Shown: positions 10,932 through 21,059, counted from the stretch's first letter. The stretch is 64,000 nt of DNA from Shinella granuli (GCF_004341885.1 NZ_SLVX01000017.1:62001-126000), one strand, 5' to 3'. Translations and numbers: made by a program. Notes: generated by a model from the sequence alone, not told the origin.

Positions 10932-11366
10932 ATGGTGACGCGCTTCCGCCTCCTACTTGCCGCGGCGTTTCTTCTGCTCTCCGCCCCGCTGGCCGTCGCC
11001 CAGGACGGCGAGCCGGAGGTCGATTGCGATAACGCCCAGGCGCAGATCGAGATGAACATCTGCGCCGACCGCGACTACCAGGCTGCCGACGGCGAGCTGA
11101 ATGCCGCCTACAAGGCGGCCATGGCCGCGGCACGCGAGATGGACGAACAGGCCGGGGAGATGGGCGAGCACTATGTCGGCGCCGTCGATGCGCTGAAGCG
11201 CGCCCAGCGCGCCTGGATCGGCTACCGGGACGGCCAGTGCGAACTGGCCGGCTTCGAGGCACGCGGCGGCTCGATGGAGCCGATGCTGGTCTCCGGCTGC
11301 CTTGCCGATCTGACACGCAAGCGCACGGCCGAACTGAAGGCCGTCTCCGCGATCTCCGGAAATTGA
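10932..11366 (+). CDS. Secreted LprI-like (DUF1311) protein in the urease operon
   Basis: A 144-residue protein with a Sec signal peptide (hydrophobic segment about 5-22, cleavage near AQD). The mature domain contains CDNAQAQIEMNICA, a central coiled segment and QRAWIGYRDGQC, typical of the lysozyme-inhibitor LprI / DUF1311 family. It is expected in the periplasm. It starts one base after the ureB stop, so it is translationally linked. Any relation to urease is unclear; some family members inhibit lysozyme. Confidence 0.8.
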   Translation: MVTRFRLLLAAAFLLLSAPLAVAQDGEPEVDCDNAQAQIEMNICADRDYQAADGELNAAYKAAMAAAREMDEQAGEMGEHYVGAVDALKRAQRAWIGYRDGQCELAGFEARGGSMEPMLVSGCLADLTRKRTAELKAVSAISGN

Positions 11367-11377
11367 GGAGGCTGGCG

Positions 11378-12070
11378 GTGTCGCGCAGGATCGCCATCGT
11401 CGGAAACGGTCCCGTGCCCGAAGGGCTCGCCGAGACGATCGATGCCGCCGATGTCGTGATCCGCTTCAACGACTGCCGCTCCATGGGGCGCGGCGGCGAA
11501 CGGACCGACATCGTCGCCGTCTGCAACACCGGCCGTCCGGCCCTGGCGATGCTGGGCGGCGGACGGTGGAAGACGAGTGCCGCCGTGCGGCAGGCGCGCG
11601 AGATCTGGTGCGTGCGGACGGCGGAAATGTTCGCCGCCATGCGCCCGGCCCTTGCCGAGAGCCATCCCGATCTCGACGATTTCTGCGACGATTACACGCT
11701 CGGCTTCGAGACGTTCGCGCGCGCCACCGGCCGGCGGCTCGCTGTGATCCCGGCCGCGGTGCACCATGCGCTCGATGCGGCCTTGGCCGCCTTCGACCCG
11801 CCGCCCTATGTGGTGCCGAGCTCCGGGCTGATCGTCATCGCCCATGTGTTCGACAGCGTCGCGAAGGCGGGCGAACGCGTCTCCATCGCCGGCTTCGGCC
11901 ATGAGGGCTGGCAATGGCACCCCTTTGCCGCGGAACGGCGCTGGGTGGATGCCCAGGTCGCCGCCGGCCGCCTCGATCGACTGGAGCATTCCCGACGCCG
12001 GAGCGATGCCGCTCCGGCCGGCAAGGCTCCAGACCATATGAACACGACTCCTGTCTCCCGGGGAAGCTGA
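11378..12070 (+). CDS. Sialyltransferase (GT29)-like 'urease operon accessory protein'
   Basis: A 230-residue protein. I chose the GTG at 11378 because a GAGGAG ribosome binding site lies 7 bp upstream. The layout resembles GT29 sialyltransferases: an L-motif-like start ([12 protein letters not shown] with RFN at 29-31), an S-motif-like segment (PSSG at 147-150 leading to GFG at 172-174) and H181-x4-E186, which matches the HxxxxE motif. No signal peptide or membrane segment is present, so a cytoplasmic enzyme acting on a nucleotide-sugar-like donor is conceivable. Related rhizobial proteins are, as I recall, annotated only as urease operon accessory protein. Its role is unknown. Confidence 0.6.
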   Translation: MSRRIAIVGNGPVPEGLAETIDAADVVIRFNDCRSMGRGGERTDIVAVCNTGRPALAMLGGGRWKTSAAVRQAREIWCVRTAEMFAAMRPALAESHPDLDDFCDDYTLGFETFARATGRRLAVIPAAVHHALDAALAAFDPPPYVVPSSGLIVIAHVFDSVAKAGERVSIAGFGHEGWQWHPFAAERRWVDAQVAAGRLDRLEHSRRRSDAAPAGKAPDHMNTTPVSRGS

Positions 12071-12072
12071 CC

Positions 12073-13779
12073 ATGTCCTACAGAATGTCCCGCGCCGCCT
12101 ATGCCAACATGTTCGGCCCGACCATCGGCGACAGGGTGCGCCTTGCCGATACCGAACTCTTCGCCGAGGTGGAAAAGGACTTCACCACCTATGGCGACGA
12201 GGTGAAGTTCGGCGGCGGCAAGGTCATCCGCGACGGCATGGGCCAGAGCCAGGCGACGCGTGCCGAAGGGGCCGTCGATACGGTCATCACCAATGCGCTG
12301 GTCATCGACCATACCGGCATCTTCAAGGCCGATGTGGGCCTGAAGGACGGCCGCATCGCCGCCCTCGGCAAGGCGGGCAATCCCGATACGCAGCCCGGCG
12401 TCACCATCATCGTCGGTCCCTCGACGGAGGTGATCGCGGGCGAGGGCAAGATCCTCACGGCGGGCGGCATGGATGCCCATATCCACTATATCTGCCCGCA
12501 GCAGATCGAGGAGGCGCTGGCGAGCGGCATCACCATGATGCTCGGCGGCGGCACCGGCCCGGCGCATGGCACGCTCGCCACCACCTGCACCGGCGCCTGG
12601 CATATCGAGCGCATGATCGAGAGTTTCGATGCCTTTCCGATGAACCTGGCGCTCGCCGGCAAGGGCAATGCCTCGCTGCCGGCGGCCATCGAGGAAATGG
12701 TGAAGGCCGGGGCCTCCGCGCTGAAACTGCACGAGGATTGGGGCACGACGCCGGCGGCGATCGACTGCTGCCTTTCCGTCGCCGACGACTACGACGTGCA
12801 GGTGATGATCCATACGGACACGCTGAACGAAAGCGGCTTCGTCGAGGACACGATGGCCGCCATCAGGGGCCGCACCATCCATGCCTTCCACACCGAGGGG
12901 GCAGGCGGCGGGCATGCGCCGGATATCATCAAGGTTTGCGGCCATGCCAATGTCATCCCGTCCTCGACCAACCCGACGCGGCCCTACACGGTCAACACGA
13001 TCGCCGAGCATCTCGACATGCTGATGGTCTGCCATCACCTGTCGGCGTCGATCCCGGAAGACATCGCCTTTGCCGAGAGCCGCATCCGCAAGGAGACGAT
13101 CGCGGCGGAGGACATCCTGCACGATATCGGCGCCTTCTCGATCATCTCGTCCGACAGCCAGGCGATGGGCCGCGTCGGGGAAGTGGCGATCCGCACATGG
13201 CAGACCGCCGACAAGATGAAGCGCCAGCGCGGTCGCCTTGCCGGCGAGACGGGCGAGAACGACAACCTGCGCATCCGCCGCTATATCGCGAAATACACGA
13301 TCAACCCGGCGATCGCCCATGGCCTCAGCCACGAGATCGGCTCGATCGAGGTCGGCAAGCGGGCGGACCTCGTGCTGTGGAATCCGGCCTTCTTCGGCGT
13401 GAAGCCGGACATGGTGCTGCTCGGCGGGGTGATCGCCATGGCGCCGATGGGCGACCCGAACGCCTCGATCCCGACGCCGCAGCCGGTGCACTACCGCCCG
13501 ATGTTCGGCGCCTTCGGCAAGATGCGCACCAATTCCTCCGTCACCTTCGTCTCGCAGGCGGCGATCGATCTCGGCCTGCGCGAGCGCCTCGGCGTCGCCA
13601 AGCAGCTCCTGCCGGTGCGCAATACCCGCGCCATCTCCAAGGCCTCGATGGTGCTGAACGACCTGACGCCGCATATCGAGGTGGACCCGGAGACCTACGA
13701 GGTGCGGGCCGACGGCGAATTGCTGACCTGCGAGCCCGCGACCGTGCTGCCCATGGCGCAGCGCTACTTCCTTTTTTAG
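12073..13779 (+). CDS. ureC: Urease alpha (catalytic) subunit
   Basis: A 568-residue protein, full length for UreC. The nickel ligands are visible: His136 and His138 (DAHIHYI), Lys218 of ALKLHEDWG (the carbamylated bridging lysine), His246 (MIHTDTL), His272 ([13 protein letters not shown]) and Asp360 (SSDSQAMGR). The mobile-flap Cys319-His320 (MVCHHL) is also present. It hydrolyses urea in the cytoplasm and needs UreDEFG for nickel loading. The ATG at 12073 lies 2 bp after the preceding stop; [11 protein letters not shown] matches the family N-terminus. Confidence 0.98.
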   Translation: MSYRMSRAAYANMFGPTIGDRVRLADTELFAEVEKDFTTYGDEVKFGGGKVIRDGMGQSQATRAEGAVDTVITNALVIDHTGIFKADVGLKDGRIAALGKAGNPDTQPGVTIIVGPSTEVIAGEGKILTAGGMDAHIHYICPQQIEEALASGITMMLGGGTGPAHGTLATTCTGAWHIERMIESFDAFPMNLALAGKGNASLPAAIEEMVKAGASALKLHEDWGTTPAAIDCCLSVADDYDVQVMIHTDTLNESGFVEDTMAAIRGRTIHAFHTEGAGGGHAPDIIKVCGHANVIPSSTNPTRPYTVNTIAEHLDMLMVCHHLSASIPEDIAFAESRIRKETIAAEDILHDIGAFSIISSDSQAMGRVGEVAIRTWQTADKMKRQRGRLAGETGENDNLRIRRYIAKYTINPAIAHGLSHEIGSIEVGKRADLVLWNPAFFGVKPDMVLLGGVIAMAPMGDPNASIPTPQPVHYRPMFGAFGKMRTNSSVTFVSQAAIDLGLRERLGVAKQLLPVRNTRAISKASMVLNDLTPHIEVDPETYEVRADGELLTCEPATVLPMAQRYFLF

Positions 13780-13920
13780 GCGCTCGTGCAGCCGGCCCGG
13801 CCTTCCCGCAAAATTCCTTAACGGAAGTTTCAAAACGAGGCAGTTAAACTTCTAGCGAAGGTATTAGCTGAATCTGAAAGAAAGTGCCGTAGGGTCTCCT
13901 TGTTCATTGTGGAGAGATTT

Positions 13921-14754
13921 ATGCGTGGCAGGCTGGCCCTTTGGCTGAGGGCCCAGTGGGAGGCGGGTGTCTTCCAGACACGGGCCGATATTTCGATGTT
14001 CGTGCTGAACACCGTCCTGGTGGCCATCACGCTCGCCACCGCGGCCTATCTGATGGTCGCGGCAATCCTCGCGAATTTCCATCTTCTCCCCTATCCCTTT
14101 GCCTCTGCCCTCAGTTTCGGCACCCCCACGACGGTGCTGATCGCGGCGAGCGTATCGGCCCTGATCGCCTGGCTTATGGGAATGGCGATCCATGAAATGG
14201 CGCTGTCGCGCGCCAAGTTCGAGCGGCTCAGCCGGCTGGATTCGCTGTCGGGCCTGCTGAACCGGCGGGCCTTCATCGAGGATATGGCGGAGAAGAAGCT
14301 CAACGGTTTCTTCGTGCTGTTCGATGTCGACCGGTTCAAGCTCGTCAACGACGTGCATGGCCATGCGGTGGGAGATGCCGTCATCGTCGCCGTCGCGGAG
14401 GAGCTGGAGCGGGTGTTCGCGTCCCCCCATCTCGTCGGGCGCCTGGGCGGCGAGGAATTCGCCGTCTTTATCGAGAACGACGACCGCGGGGATTGCAGCC
14501 TGCTGGTGGAGGAAGCGCGCCGTTCCGTTGCCGCGCGCCGGGTCACGGGCGCCAAGGGTCCGCTCGGCATCACGCTGTCGGCCGGTATCGCCGACCGGCC
14601 CGTCGGCCGGCGGTTCGAGGCGGTCTTCGAGGCCGCGGATCGGGCGCTCTATCTCGCCAAGTCGCTCGGCCGCGACCGGACGATCCACGAGGACGAGGGC
14701 GAGGGGCTGCTGGAGCCGAGCCGCCGCGTCGCGGCCGGCGGGCGCCGGCGCTGA
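13921..14754 (+). CDS. Membrane-anchored diguanylate cyclase (GGDEF) embedded in the urease locus
   Basis: A 277-residue protein from the ATG at 13921, which has GGAGAG 4 bp upstream. Two N-terminal membrane segments (roughly residues 26-55 and 66-92) are followed by a GGDEF domain with FDVDRFKLVND and the active-site motif GGEEF. The RxxD inhibitory site expected five residues before GGEEF is absent (sequence ASPHLVGRL), so product inhibition is probably lost. It should make cyclic di-GMP at the inner membrane. It lies in the ureC-ureE gap with 141 bp upstream, enough for its own promoter. Confidence 0.88.
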   Translation: MRGRLALWLRAQWEAGVFQTRADISMFVLNTVLVAITLATAAYLMVAAILANFHLLPYPFASALSFGTPTTVLIAASVSALIAWLMGMAIHEMALSRAKFERLSRLDSLSGLLNRRAFIEDMAEKKLNGFFVLFDVDRFKLVNDVHGHAVGDAVIVAVAEELERVFASPHLVGRLGGEEFAVFIENDDRGDCSLLVEEARRSVAARRVTGAKGPLGITLSAGIADRPVGRRFEAVFEAADRALYLAKSLGRDRTIHEDEGEGLLEPSRRVAAGGRRR

Positions 14755-14859
14755 CGACGGCCTACGCCAAATGACGTATGCCGTGCTTCGGCGGTTTCCT
14801 TGGCAGGGCAAACATGCTTTTGTCGGCGGCACTTGATCCATCAGACCCGAGGCCGCCCC

Positions 14860-15330
14860 TTGCCCCATCGCTCCACGGAAATCCTGCCGCACGGAACCGG
14901 CGGTACCCGCACGCCCATCGATGTCGTCGTGCTCGCGCATGACCAGCGCCATGTGCGCCGAAAGCTGCTGCACATGCGCAGCGACGATGTCGTGATGCTC
15001 GATCTCAAGGAGCCGGTGCAGCTTGCCCACGGCGATCTCCTGCTCACCGAAGCAGGCGAGGTGATCGAGGTCATCGCCGCCGCGGAGGAACTCTATGAGG
15101 TGACGCCGAAGGATCGGTTGCATCTCGTCGAGCTTGCCTGGCACCTCGGCAACCGGCACTTGCCGGCGCAGATCGAGGACGCCCGTATCCTCATCCTGCG
15201 CGACCATGTCATCCGCGACATGCTGACGGGGCTTGGCGCTGCGGTGCGGGACGTCGTCGAACCCTTCCATCCGCTACGCGGCGCCTATCACGGCACGGGA
15301 CACGGACACCACCACCACGGCCATGGCTGA
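14860..15330 (+). CDS. ureE: Urease accessory nickel chaperone UreE
   Basis: A protein of about 156 residues with UreE motifs ([55 protein letters not shown]). It ends in a His-rich nickel-binding tail ([10 protein letters not shown]). It delivers Ni2+ to the UreDFG-apourease complex. No ATG lies at the expected place; a TTG at 14860 with GAGG about 8 bp upstream gives the usual family length. The tail overlaps the start of ureF. Confidence 0.9.
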   Translation: MPHRSTEILPHGTGGTRTPIDVVVLAHDQRHVRRKLLHMRSDDVVMLDLKEPVQLAHGDLLLTEAGEVIEVIAAAEELYEVTPKDRLHLVELAWHLGNRHLPAQIEDARILILRDHVIRDMLTGLGAAVRDVVEPFHPLRGAYHGTGHGHHHHGHG

Positions 15331-15994
15331 CATGGCGTCGCCCGCGGCGCTGCTGCGCCTGATGACCTGGCTCTCGCCGGCCTTTCCGGTCGGCGCCTTC
15401 TCCTATTCCGGCGGCCTGGAACAGGTGGTGGACGACGGCGATGTCAGGGATGCGGAAACGCTCGGCGCTTGGCTTTCGAGCCTTCTGGCGCATGGCAATC
15501 TCTGGAACGACGCGGTGCTGTTCGCCGAGGCGCATCGCGGCTGTGGGGATGCCGGGCGGCTGGCGGCGGTCGCTGAACTCGCGGAGGCGCTGTCCGGTTC
15601 GGCGGAGCGGCATCGCGAGACCATGCTGCAGGGCGAGGCCTTCCTCGCCGCCGCGGCGAGCTGGCCGCATCCGGTGCTGGTGGCGCTCGGGGCCGCGGCT
15701 GCCTATCCGGTGGCCGTCGGCGCCGTTTCGGGCGGCCATGGCATTGCGGCCGAGGCGGCGCTTACCGCCTATCTGCACGCGGTCGCCTCGAACCTCGTCT
15801 CGGTCGCCATCCGCTGCGGCGTCGTCGGCCAGCGGGGCGGCGTGGCGCTGCTGGCCGAGCTGGAGGAACCGATCCTCACGCTTGCATCGGCCGCCGCCCG
15901 CTCGACGCTCGACGATCTCGGCTCGGCCACCATCCGGGCGGATATCGCCAGCCTGCGGCACGAGACGCTGGCGACGCGGCTGTTCCGCTCATGA
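15323..15994 (+). CDS. ureF: Urease accessory protein UreF
   Basis: A 223-residue protein with the UreF hallmarks [21 protein letters not shown], a helical Ala-rich body ([27 protein letters not shown]) and the conserved C-terminal end RLFRS. It acts in the UreD-UreF-UreG GTPase complex as the gate for nickel transfer. The ATG at 15323 lies within the last codons of ureE (8-bp overlap). A second ATG at 15332 is nearly equivalent. Confidence 0.95.
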   Translation: MADMASPAALLRLMTWLSPAFPVGAFSYSGGLEQVVDDGDVRDAETLGAWLSSLLAHGNLWNDAVLFAEAHRGCGDAGRLAAVAELAEALSGSAERHRETMLQGEAFLAAAASWPHPVLVALGAAAAYPVAVGAVSGGHGIAAEAALTAYLHAVASNLVSVAIRCGVVGQRGGVALLAELEEPILTLASAAARSTLDDLGSATIRADIASLRHETLATRLFRS

Positions 15995-16088
15995 TGGCGC
16001 TTGCGGCGGCCCGCGGCGCGGCGCAGATTTTCAATGACGGGGTGGCGGTGTTCCCGGCCGGCCATCCCGGATCTTCCGGAGGTTTCCC

Positions 16089-16700
<612 letters not shown>

Positions 16701-16721
16701 TCCCGCCCCGGCTACGGTATT

Positions 16722-17411
16722 TCAGATCCGGCGAAGGGCGTCGGGGTCGCCGATATGGACGAGGCGCCCGCGGACATTGACGCCATGGCCCCGCAGCATG
16801 GAGAAGGCGCGCGACAGCGCCTCGGGCGCAAGGCCGAGTTTGCCCGCAAGCAGGCTCTTCTGGTAGGGCAGGCGGAAGCTGGTGGCCTTGTCTACCGGGC
16901 ACTGGGCGAGCAGGTAGCGCGCCACGCGCTGCGGCGCGGTGTGCAGGCGGTCGTCGGCAAGGCTGGCAAAGGCCCGCGCCAGCTGGCCGGTCAGCGCATT
17001 GGCGAGCGCCATCGCCAGATCCGGTCGCCGCCCGGCGATGTCGCGCACGCGCTTCAGGTCGAAACGGGCGATGAGGGAGGGTTCGGCGGCCTGGGCGGTT
17101 GCCCCGTAGCGGCCGCCGTCGAGCACGACGCTGGCGCCGATCAGGTCGCCGGGACCGTAGAGCTCCACATCCGCTTCCCGGCCGTCCGGGTCGAGCTTGT
17201 AGACGCGCACATAGCCGGAGAGAACGGAATGCAGCATGTCCGCCGGCTCACCCTCGCGAAACAGCAACTGACGCGGCGGCAGGTTTCCGATGGCCGCTAT
17301 CTCCATCATCGCCGCCACGCTCTCCACGCCAAGGGCGGACAGGAGGCCGGAATTCAGCAGGGTTTCCCGCTCCCGGGCACCGGGTTTCATCAGCCTGTTC
17401 ATCGATCTCAC
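16722..17411 (-). CDS. Crp/Fnr-family transcriptional regulator
   Basis: A 229-residue regulator with an N-terminal cyclic-nucleotide-binding-like beta roll (LLFREGEPADMLHSVLSGYVRVYK, GPGDLIGASVVLDG) and a C-terminal winged helix (KSLLAGKLGLAPEALSRAFSMLR). The N-terminus lacks the Fe-S cysteines of FNR, so it does not sense oxygen that way. The recognition helix resembles the Dnr/NnrR/FixK side of the family. A perfect FNR/FixK box lies 68-81 bp upstream of the ATG, suggesting control by an anaerobic regulator or by itself. Its target genes are not evident here. Confidence 0.85.
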   Translation of the reverse strand: MRSMNRLMKPGARERETLLNSGLLSALGVESVAAMMEIAAIGNLPPRQLLFREGEPADMLHSVLSGYVRVYKLDPDGREADVELYGPGDLIGASVVLDGGRYGATAQAAEPSLIARFDLKRVRDIAGRRPDLAMALANALTGQLARAFASLADDRLHTAPQRVARYLLAQCPVDKATSFRLPYQKSLLAGKLGLAPEALSRAFSMLRGHGVNVRGRLVHIGDPDALRRI

Positions 17412-17478
17412 TCCATGCTCCCGCAGGCATCATCGGTCTTCGATGAAAGAACGATAGTCGAGGAAGGGGAAGTCTTAT

Positions 17479-17492
17479 TTGATTTCGATCAA
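17479..17492. promoter_or_regulatory. FNR/FixK-type anaerobox upstream of the Crp/Fnr regulator gene
   Basis: TTGAT-N4-ATCAA, a perfect match to the FNR/FixK/Dnr consensus. It sits 68-81 bp before the start codon of the divergent Crp/Fnr gene and outside any coding frame. The site is symmetric and could also serve a transcript in the other direction, but no plus-strand gene follows. Confidence 0.7.
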
Positions 17493-17501
17493 TGAACGCG
17501 A

Positions 17502-17537
17502 AAACGGCCGGTTCGACGCCTGTCGGACCGGCCGTTT
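17502..17537 (-). terminator. Intrinsic terminator of the RND efflux operon
   Basis: A 16-bp stem (arms 17502-17517 and 17522-17537, one G-T wobble, 4-nt loop) ending in T residues on the minus strand, 14 bp after the RND permease stop. It separates that operon from the Crp/Fnr gene. Confidence 0.85.
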
Positions 17538-17551
17538 GTTTCGCCTGGCGA

Positions 17552-20500
17552 CTATTCCGCGGCGAGCGGCGAGTGATGCACCACGTTGAACGGTTTTCGC
17601 CCGCCGTTCTTCTTCTCGAGCGCCTCGATGCGCTTTTCGAGATCGGCGACATCGCGGCTGGTCTGATCGGCAAGGCGGGTCAGCGCTTCCGGCTCCATGG
17701 CCAGCAATTCATCGTCCTTCTTGCCGACGAAGCGGCCGAAGGTCCAGGCGAGCAGGCGGGACAGATCGTCCATGATGAGGAAGAAGGACGGCACGACGAC
17801 GAGCGAGAGCACCGTCGAGACGATGATGCCGCCGATGACGGCGATCGCCATGGGCGAGCGGAAGGAGCCGCCTTCGCCGACGCCGAGCGCCGAGGGCAGC
17901 ATGCCCGCCGACATGGCGATGGAGGTCATGACGATGGGGCGGGCGCGCTTGCGGCCGGCCTCGATCATCGCGTGCACCCGCTCCATGCCGTGGTGCATCA
18001 TCTCGATGGCGAAGTCGACGAGCAGGATGGCGTTCTTTGTCACGATGCCCATCAGCATGAGGATGCCGATGAGGACGGGCATGGACAGCGCGTTCTGCGT
18101 CAGGATCAGGCCGGCGGCCACGCCGCCGATGGCGAGCGGCAGCGACAGAAGGATCGTGAACGGCTGGATCACGTCCTTGAAAAGCAGGATCAGCACCATC
18201 AGCACGAGCAGCAGGCCGAGCAGCATGGCATTGGCGAAGGACTGCTGCATTTCCGCCTGGATCTCGGCATCGCCGCTCTCGGCGAACTGCACGGTCGGCG
18301 GCATGTCGATGCTGTTGGCGATCTCCTTGAAGCGGGCGGTGGCCGTGTCGAGCGCCACGCCCTGCTTGAGGTCTGAACCGACCGAGACGACGCGGTTGCG
18401 GTTGTGCCGCTTCACCGAGCTCGGGCCTTCTGAATAGTCGATGTCGGCGACGCTCGACAGCGGCACGATCTGACCGCTCGCCGTCTGGATCTTCAGGTTG
18501 CGGATGGCCGAGAGGTCGGCACGGAACGTGCGGTCGACCTGAACGCGGATCGGGATCAGGCGATCGTCCAGCGAGACCTTGCTGAGCTGGGAATCGATGT
18601 CGCCGATCGTGGCGACGCGCACGATTTCCGAGATCTGCGCCGTGGTGATGCCGAGGCGGGCCATCTGGTCGTCCCGCGGGCGGATCTGCAGTTCCGGCCG
18701 CGGCAGCGAGCCTTCGGAGCTGACATTGGCCAGAACCGGATCGGCGCGCAGCTTCGATTCCAGCACGGCGACGGTGTTGTTGAGGTCCGCCTCGTTGTTG
18801 GACAGGAGGTTGAAGGCAAGGTCGCGTTCGCCGCGATCGTTGAGCTTGATGATGCGCACGTCCGGAATGTCGCGCAGGTCCGCGAAGATCTCCCGCTCGA
18901 TGTCCCATTGCGGCCGCAGGCGGCCCTTCGCCTCCACCTTCGGCAGATAGGGACCGATGACCGGGATCCGGCCGGCGACGTCGTTCACCAGCTTGTGGGT
19001 GAGGGAATGTTCGAGCTTGTCGAGGATGACGGTCACCGAGGCGCGACGCAGTTCGAGGTCGCCCTTCGGCGAGGAGCCGCCGAGCACGAAGACGCTTTCG
19101 ACGCCGTCGATGCCCTTGATCCGTTCATAGATCTGCGTGGTGGTGCGGTCGGTATCGTCAAGCATCGCATCCGGCGGCAGCTCGACGGAGAGAACGATGC
19201 GGGAGGCGTCTTCCGGCGGCAGGAAGCTGCCGGGCACGGTGGAAAGCAGCATAACCGAGCCGACGAGGAAGGCGATGGCGGCAAAGAGCGTCGCATAGCG
19301 GGCATACCATGTGCCCGTCGTCTTGCCGATCAGCCAGGTATAGAAGCGCATGAAGGCGCCTTCCTTCTCCTCGCCATGGCCGTCGGCATCGCCGGAGCGC
19401 ATGAGATAGGCGGCCATCACCGGGGTGATGAGGCGTGCCACCGCAAGGGAGAAGAACACCGCCACCGCGACCGTCAGGCCGAACTGGATGAAGTACTGGC
19501 CCGGAATGCCCGGCATGAAGGAGACCGGCACGAAGACTGCGATGATGGTGAAGGTCGTCGCGATGACGGCAAGGCCGATCTCGTCGGCAGCCTCGATCGC
19601 GGCCCGGTAGGGCGTCTTGCCCATGCGGATATGCCGGGCGATGTTCTCGATCTCCACGATCGCGTCGTCGACGAGGATGCCGGTCGCCAGCGTCAGCGCC
19701 AGGAACGAGACGAGGTTCAGCGAGAAGCCGAGCATGTCCATGACGAAGAAGGTGGGGATCGCCGAGAGCGGCAGCGCCACGGCGGAGATCAGCGTCGCCC
19801 GCCAGTTGCGCAGGAAGAGCAGCACGACCGCGACGGCGAGGAGGGCTCCTTCCAGCAGCGTGTGCAGCGCCGCTTCATAGTTGCCGTAGGTGAAGTAGAC
19901 GGCGTCGTCGACGAGGTCGATCGAGACATCGGGATATTGCTTGCGCACCGTGTCGAGCGAGGTGGCGACGGATTCGGCGACCGTCACTTCGCTGGCGCCC
20001 TTCGAACGGAACACGGCGAAGGTGACGACCGGATTGCCGTTGAAGCGCGAGAAGGAGCGCGGCTCCTCATAGGTATCGGTGACCATGCCGAGCTCGGAGA
20101 GCCGCACGAAGCGGCCGTTCGGCAGGGCGATCATCGTGCTGTTGAGCTTTTCGACGGAGCGGGCGTCGCCGAGCGTGCGGATCGCCTGCTCGGCGCCGGC
20201 GACCTGGCCGCGGCCCGAGCCGACATCGGCATTCATGCTGCGGATCTGCCGGTTGACGTCGGCGGCGGAAATGCCGAAGGAATCGAGCTTGCCCGGATTG
20301 AGATCGATGCGCACCTCGCGGTCCGCGCCGCCGAAGCGGTCGATCTTGCCGATGCCCGGCCGGCCCTGCAAGGCGCGCTTGACCTTATCGTCGACGAACC
20401 AGGAGAGCTCCTCGAGCGTCATGTTGGGCGAGGAGACGGCAAAGCTCTGGATCGCCTGGCCTTCCACGTCGATCTTGGTGACGACGGGTTCTTCCACGGA

Positions 20501-20863
20501 GGCCGGCAGGTCGCTGCGGATGCGGTCGATCGCGTCCTTGACGTCCTGCAGCGCCTGGTTGGTCGGCTTCTCGATCTCGAAGAGCACGGAGGTGACCGAA
20601 CTGCCGTCGGTGACGGTCGACATGATGTCGTCGACCCCCTCGATGCCGGCGACCGCGTCCTCGATCTCCTTGGTGACCTGGACCTCCAGCTCGGCCGGGG
20701 CGGCACCGCTCTGTTCCACGGTGATGGCGATGAGGGGAACGTCGATATTGGGGAAGCGCGTGATCGGCAGGGCATAGAAGGACTGGATGCCGACATACAT
20801 CAACAGGAAGAATGCGAGCAGCGGCGCAATCGGATTGCGAATGGACCAAGCTGAAAAATTCAT
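17552..20863 (-). CDS. RND-family multidrug efflux permease (AcrB/MexF-like)
   Basis: A 1103-residue inner-membrane proton antiporter with the duplicated RND architecture: a membrane segment at about 14-30, a large periplasmic loop, a TM2-6 block, a second loop and TM8-12. The proton-relay acidic pair is present in GILVDDAIVEIEN and the lysine in IVTKNAILLVDFA. It is somewhat longer than AcrB because of a C-terminal cytoplasmic tail with a predicted coiled coil (RDVADLEKRIEALEKK). It works with the adaptor encoded upstream and an outer-membrane channel not encoded here. Substrates cannot be inferred. Confidence 0.93.
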   Translation of the reverse strand: MNFSAWSIRNPIAPLLAFFLLMYVGIQSFYALPITRFPNIDVPLIAITVEQSGAAPAELEVQVTKEIEDAVAGIEGVDDIMSTVTDGSSVTSVLFEIEKPTNQALQDVKDAIDRIRSDLPASVEEPVVTKIDVEGQAIQSFAVSSPNMTLEELSWFVDDKVKRALQGRPGIGKIDRFGGADREVRIDLNPGKLDSFGISAADVNRQIRSMNADVGSGRGQVAGAEQAIRTLGDARSVEKLNSTMIALPNGRFVRLSELGMVTDTYEEPRSFSRFNGNPVVTFAVFRSKGASEVTVAESVATSLDTVRKQYPDVSIDLVDDAVYFTYGNYEAALHTLLEGALLAVAVVLLFLRNWRATLISAVALPLSAIPTFFVMDMLGFSLNLVSFLALTLATGILVDDAIVEIENIARHIRMGKTPYRAAIEAADEIGLAVIATTFTIIAVFVPVSFMPGIPGQYFIQFGLTVAVAVFFSLAVARLITPVMAAYLMRSGDADGHGEEKEGAFMRFYTWLIGKTTGTWYARYATLFAAIAFLVGSVMLLSTVPGSFLPPEDASRIVLSVELPPDAMLDDTDRTTTQIYERIKGIDGVESVFVLGGSSPKGDLELRRASVTVILDKLEHSLTHKLVNDVAGRIPVIGPYLPKVEAKGRLRPQWDIEREIFADLRDIPDVRIIKLNDRGERDLAFNLLSNNEADLNNTVAVLESKLRADPVLANVSSEGSLPRPELQIRPRDDQMARLGITTAQISEIVRVATIGDIDSQLSKVSLDDRLIPIRVQVDRTFRADLSAIRNLKIQTASGQIVPLSSVADIDYSEGPSSVKRHNRNRVVSVGSDLKQGVALDTATARFKEIANSIDMPPTVQFAESGDAEIQAEMQQSFANAMLLGLLLVLMVLILLFKDVIQPFTILLSLPLAIGGVAAGLILTQNALSMPVLIGILMLMGIVTKNAILLVDFAIEMMHHGMERVHAMIEAGRKRARPIVMTSIAMSAGMLPSALGVGEGGSFRSPMAIAVIGGIIVSTVLSLVVVPSFFLIMDDLSRLLAWTFGRFVGKKDDELLAMEPEALTRLADQTSRDVADLEKRIEALEKKNGGRKPFNVVHHSPLAAE

Positions 20864-21014
20864 GTCCCCAAAGTCCTCGGTAAGAGACCAGACGTTCTTA
20901 TGTGTGCCTGCAGTTCCGGGCGCAAACCATGGCGCGCCTTGGCCGGACCTGCTCCAGGCATCCGGCCCCTTCCCGGATCACCCGCCATGCGACCAGGCGC
21001 CCCAGCCCGGCATT

Positions 21015-21053
21015 TTCCGCCTTGGGCGGAAGCGGCTCCGCCACAGCGGAGCC
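21015..21053 (-). promoter_or_regulatory. Two tandem perfect hairpins between RND adaptor and permease genes
   Basis: Two stem-loops, 21015-21031 (7 bp) and 21034-21053 (8 bp), lie in the 196-bp gap of the efflux operon on the minus-strand transcript. Neither has a T-tract. They may set the adaptor-to-permease ratio by processing or partial termination. Confidence 0.4.
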
Positions 21054-21059
21054 TTCATG

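Noticed and set aside
18908-20854. A 648-codon plus-strand frame opposite the RND permease
   Set aside because: Antisense shadow of a large high-GC gene, with highly charged low-complexity translation and no ribosome binding site logic.
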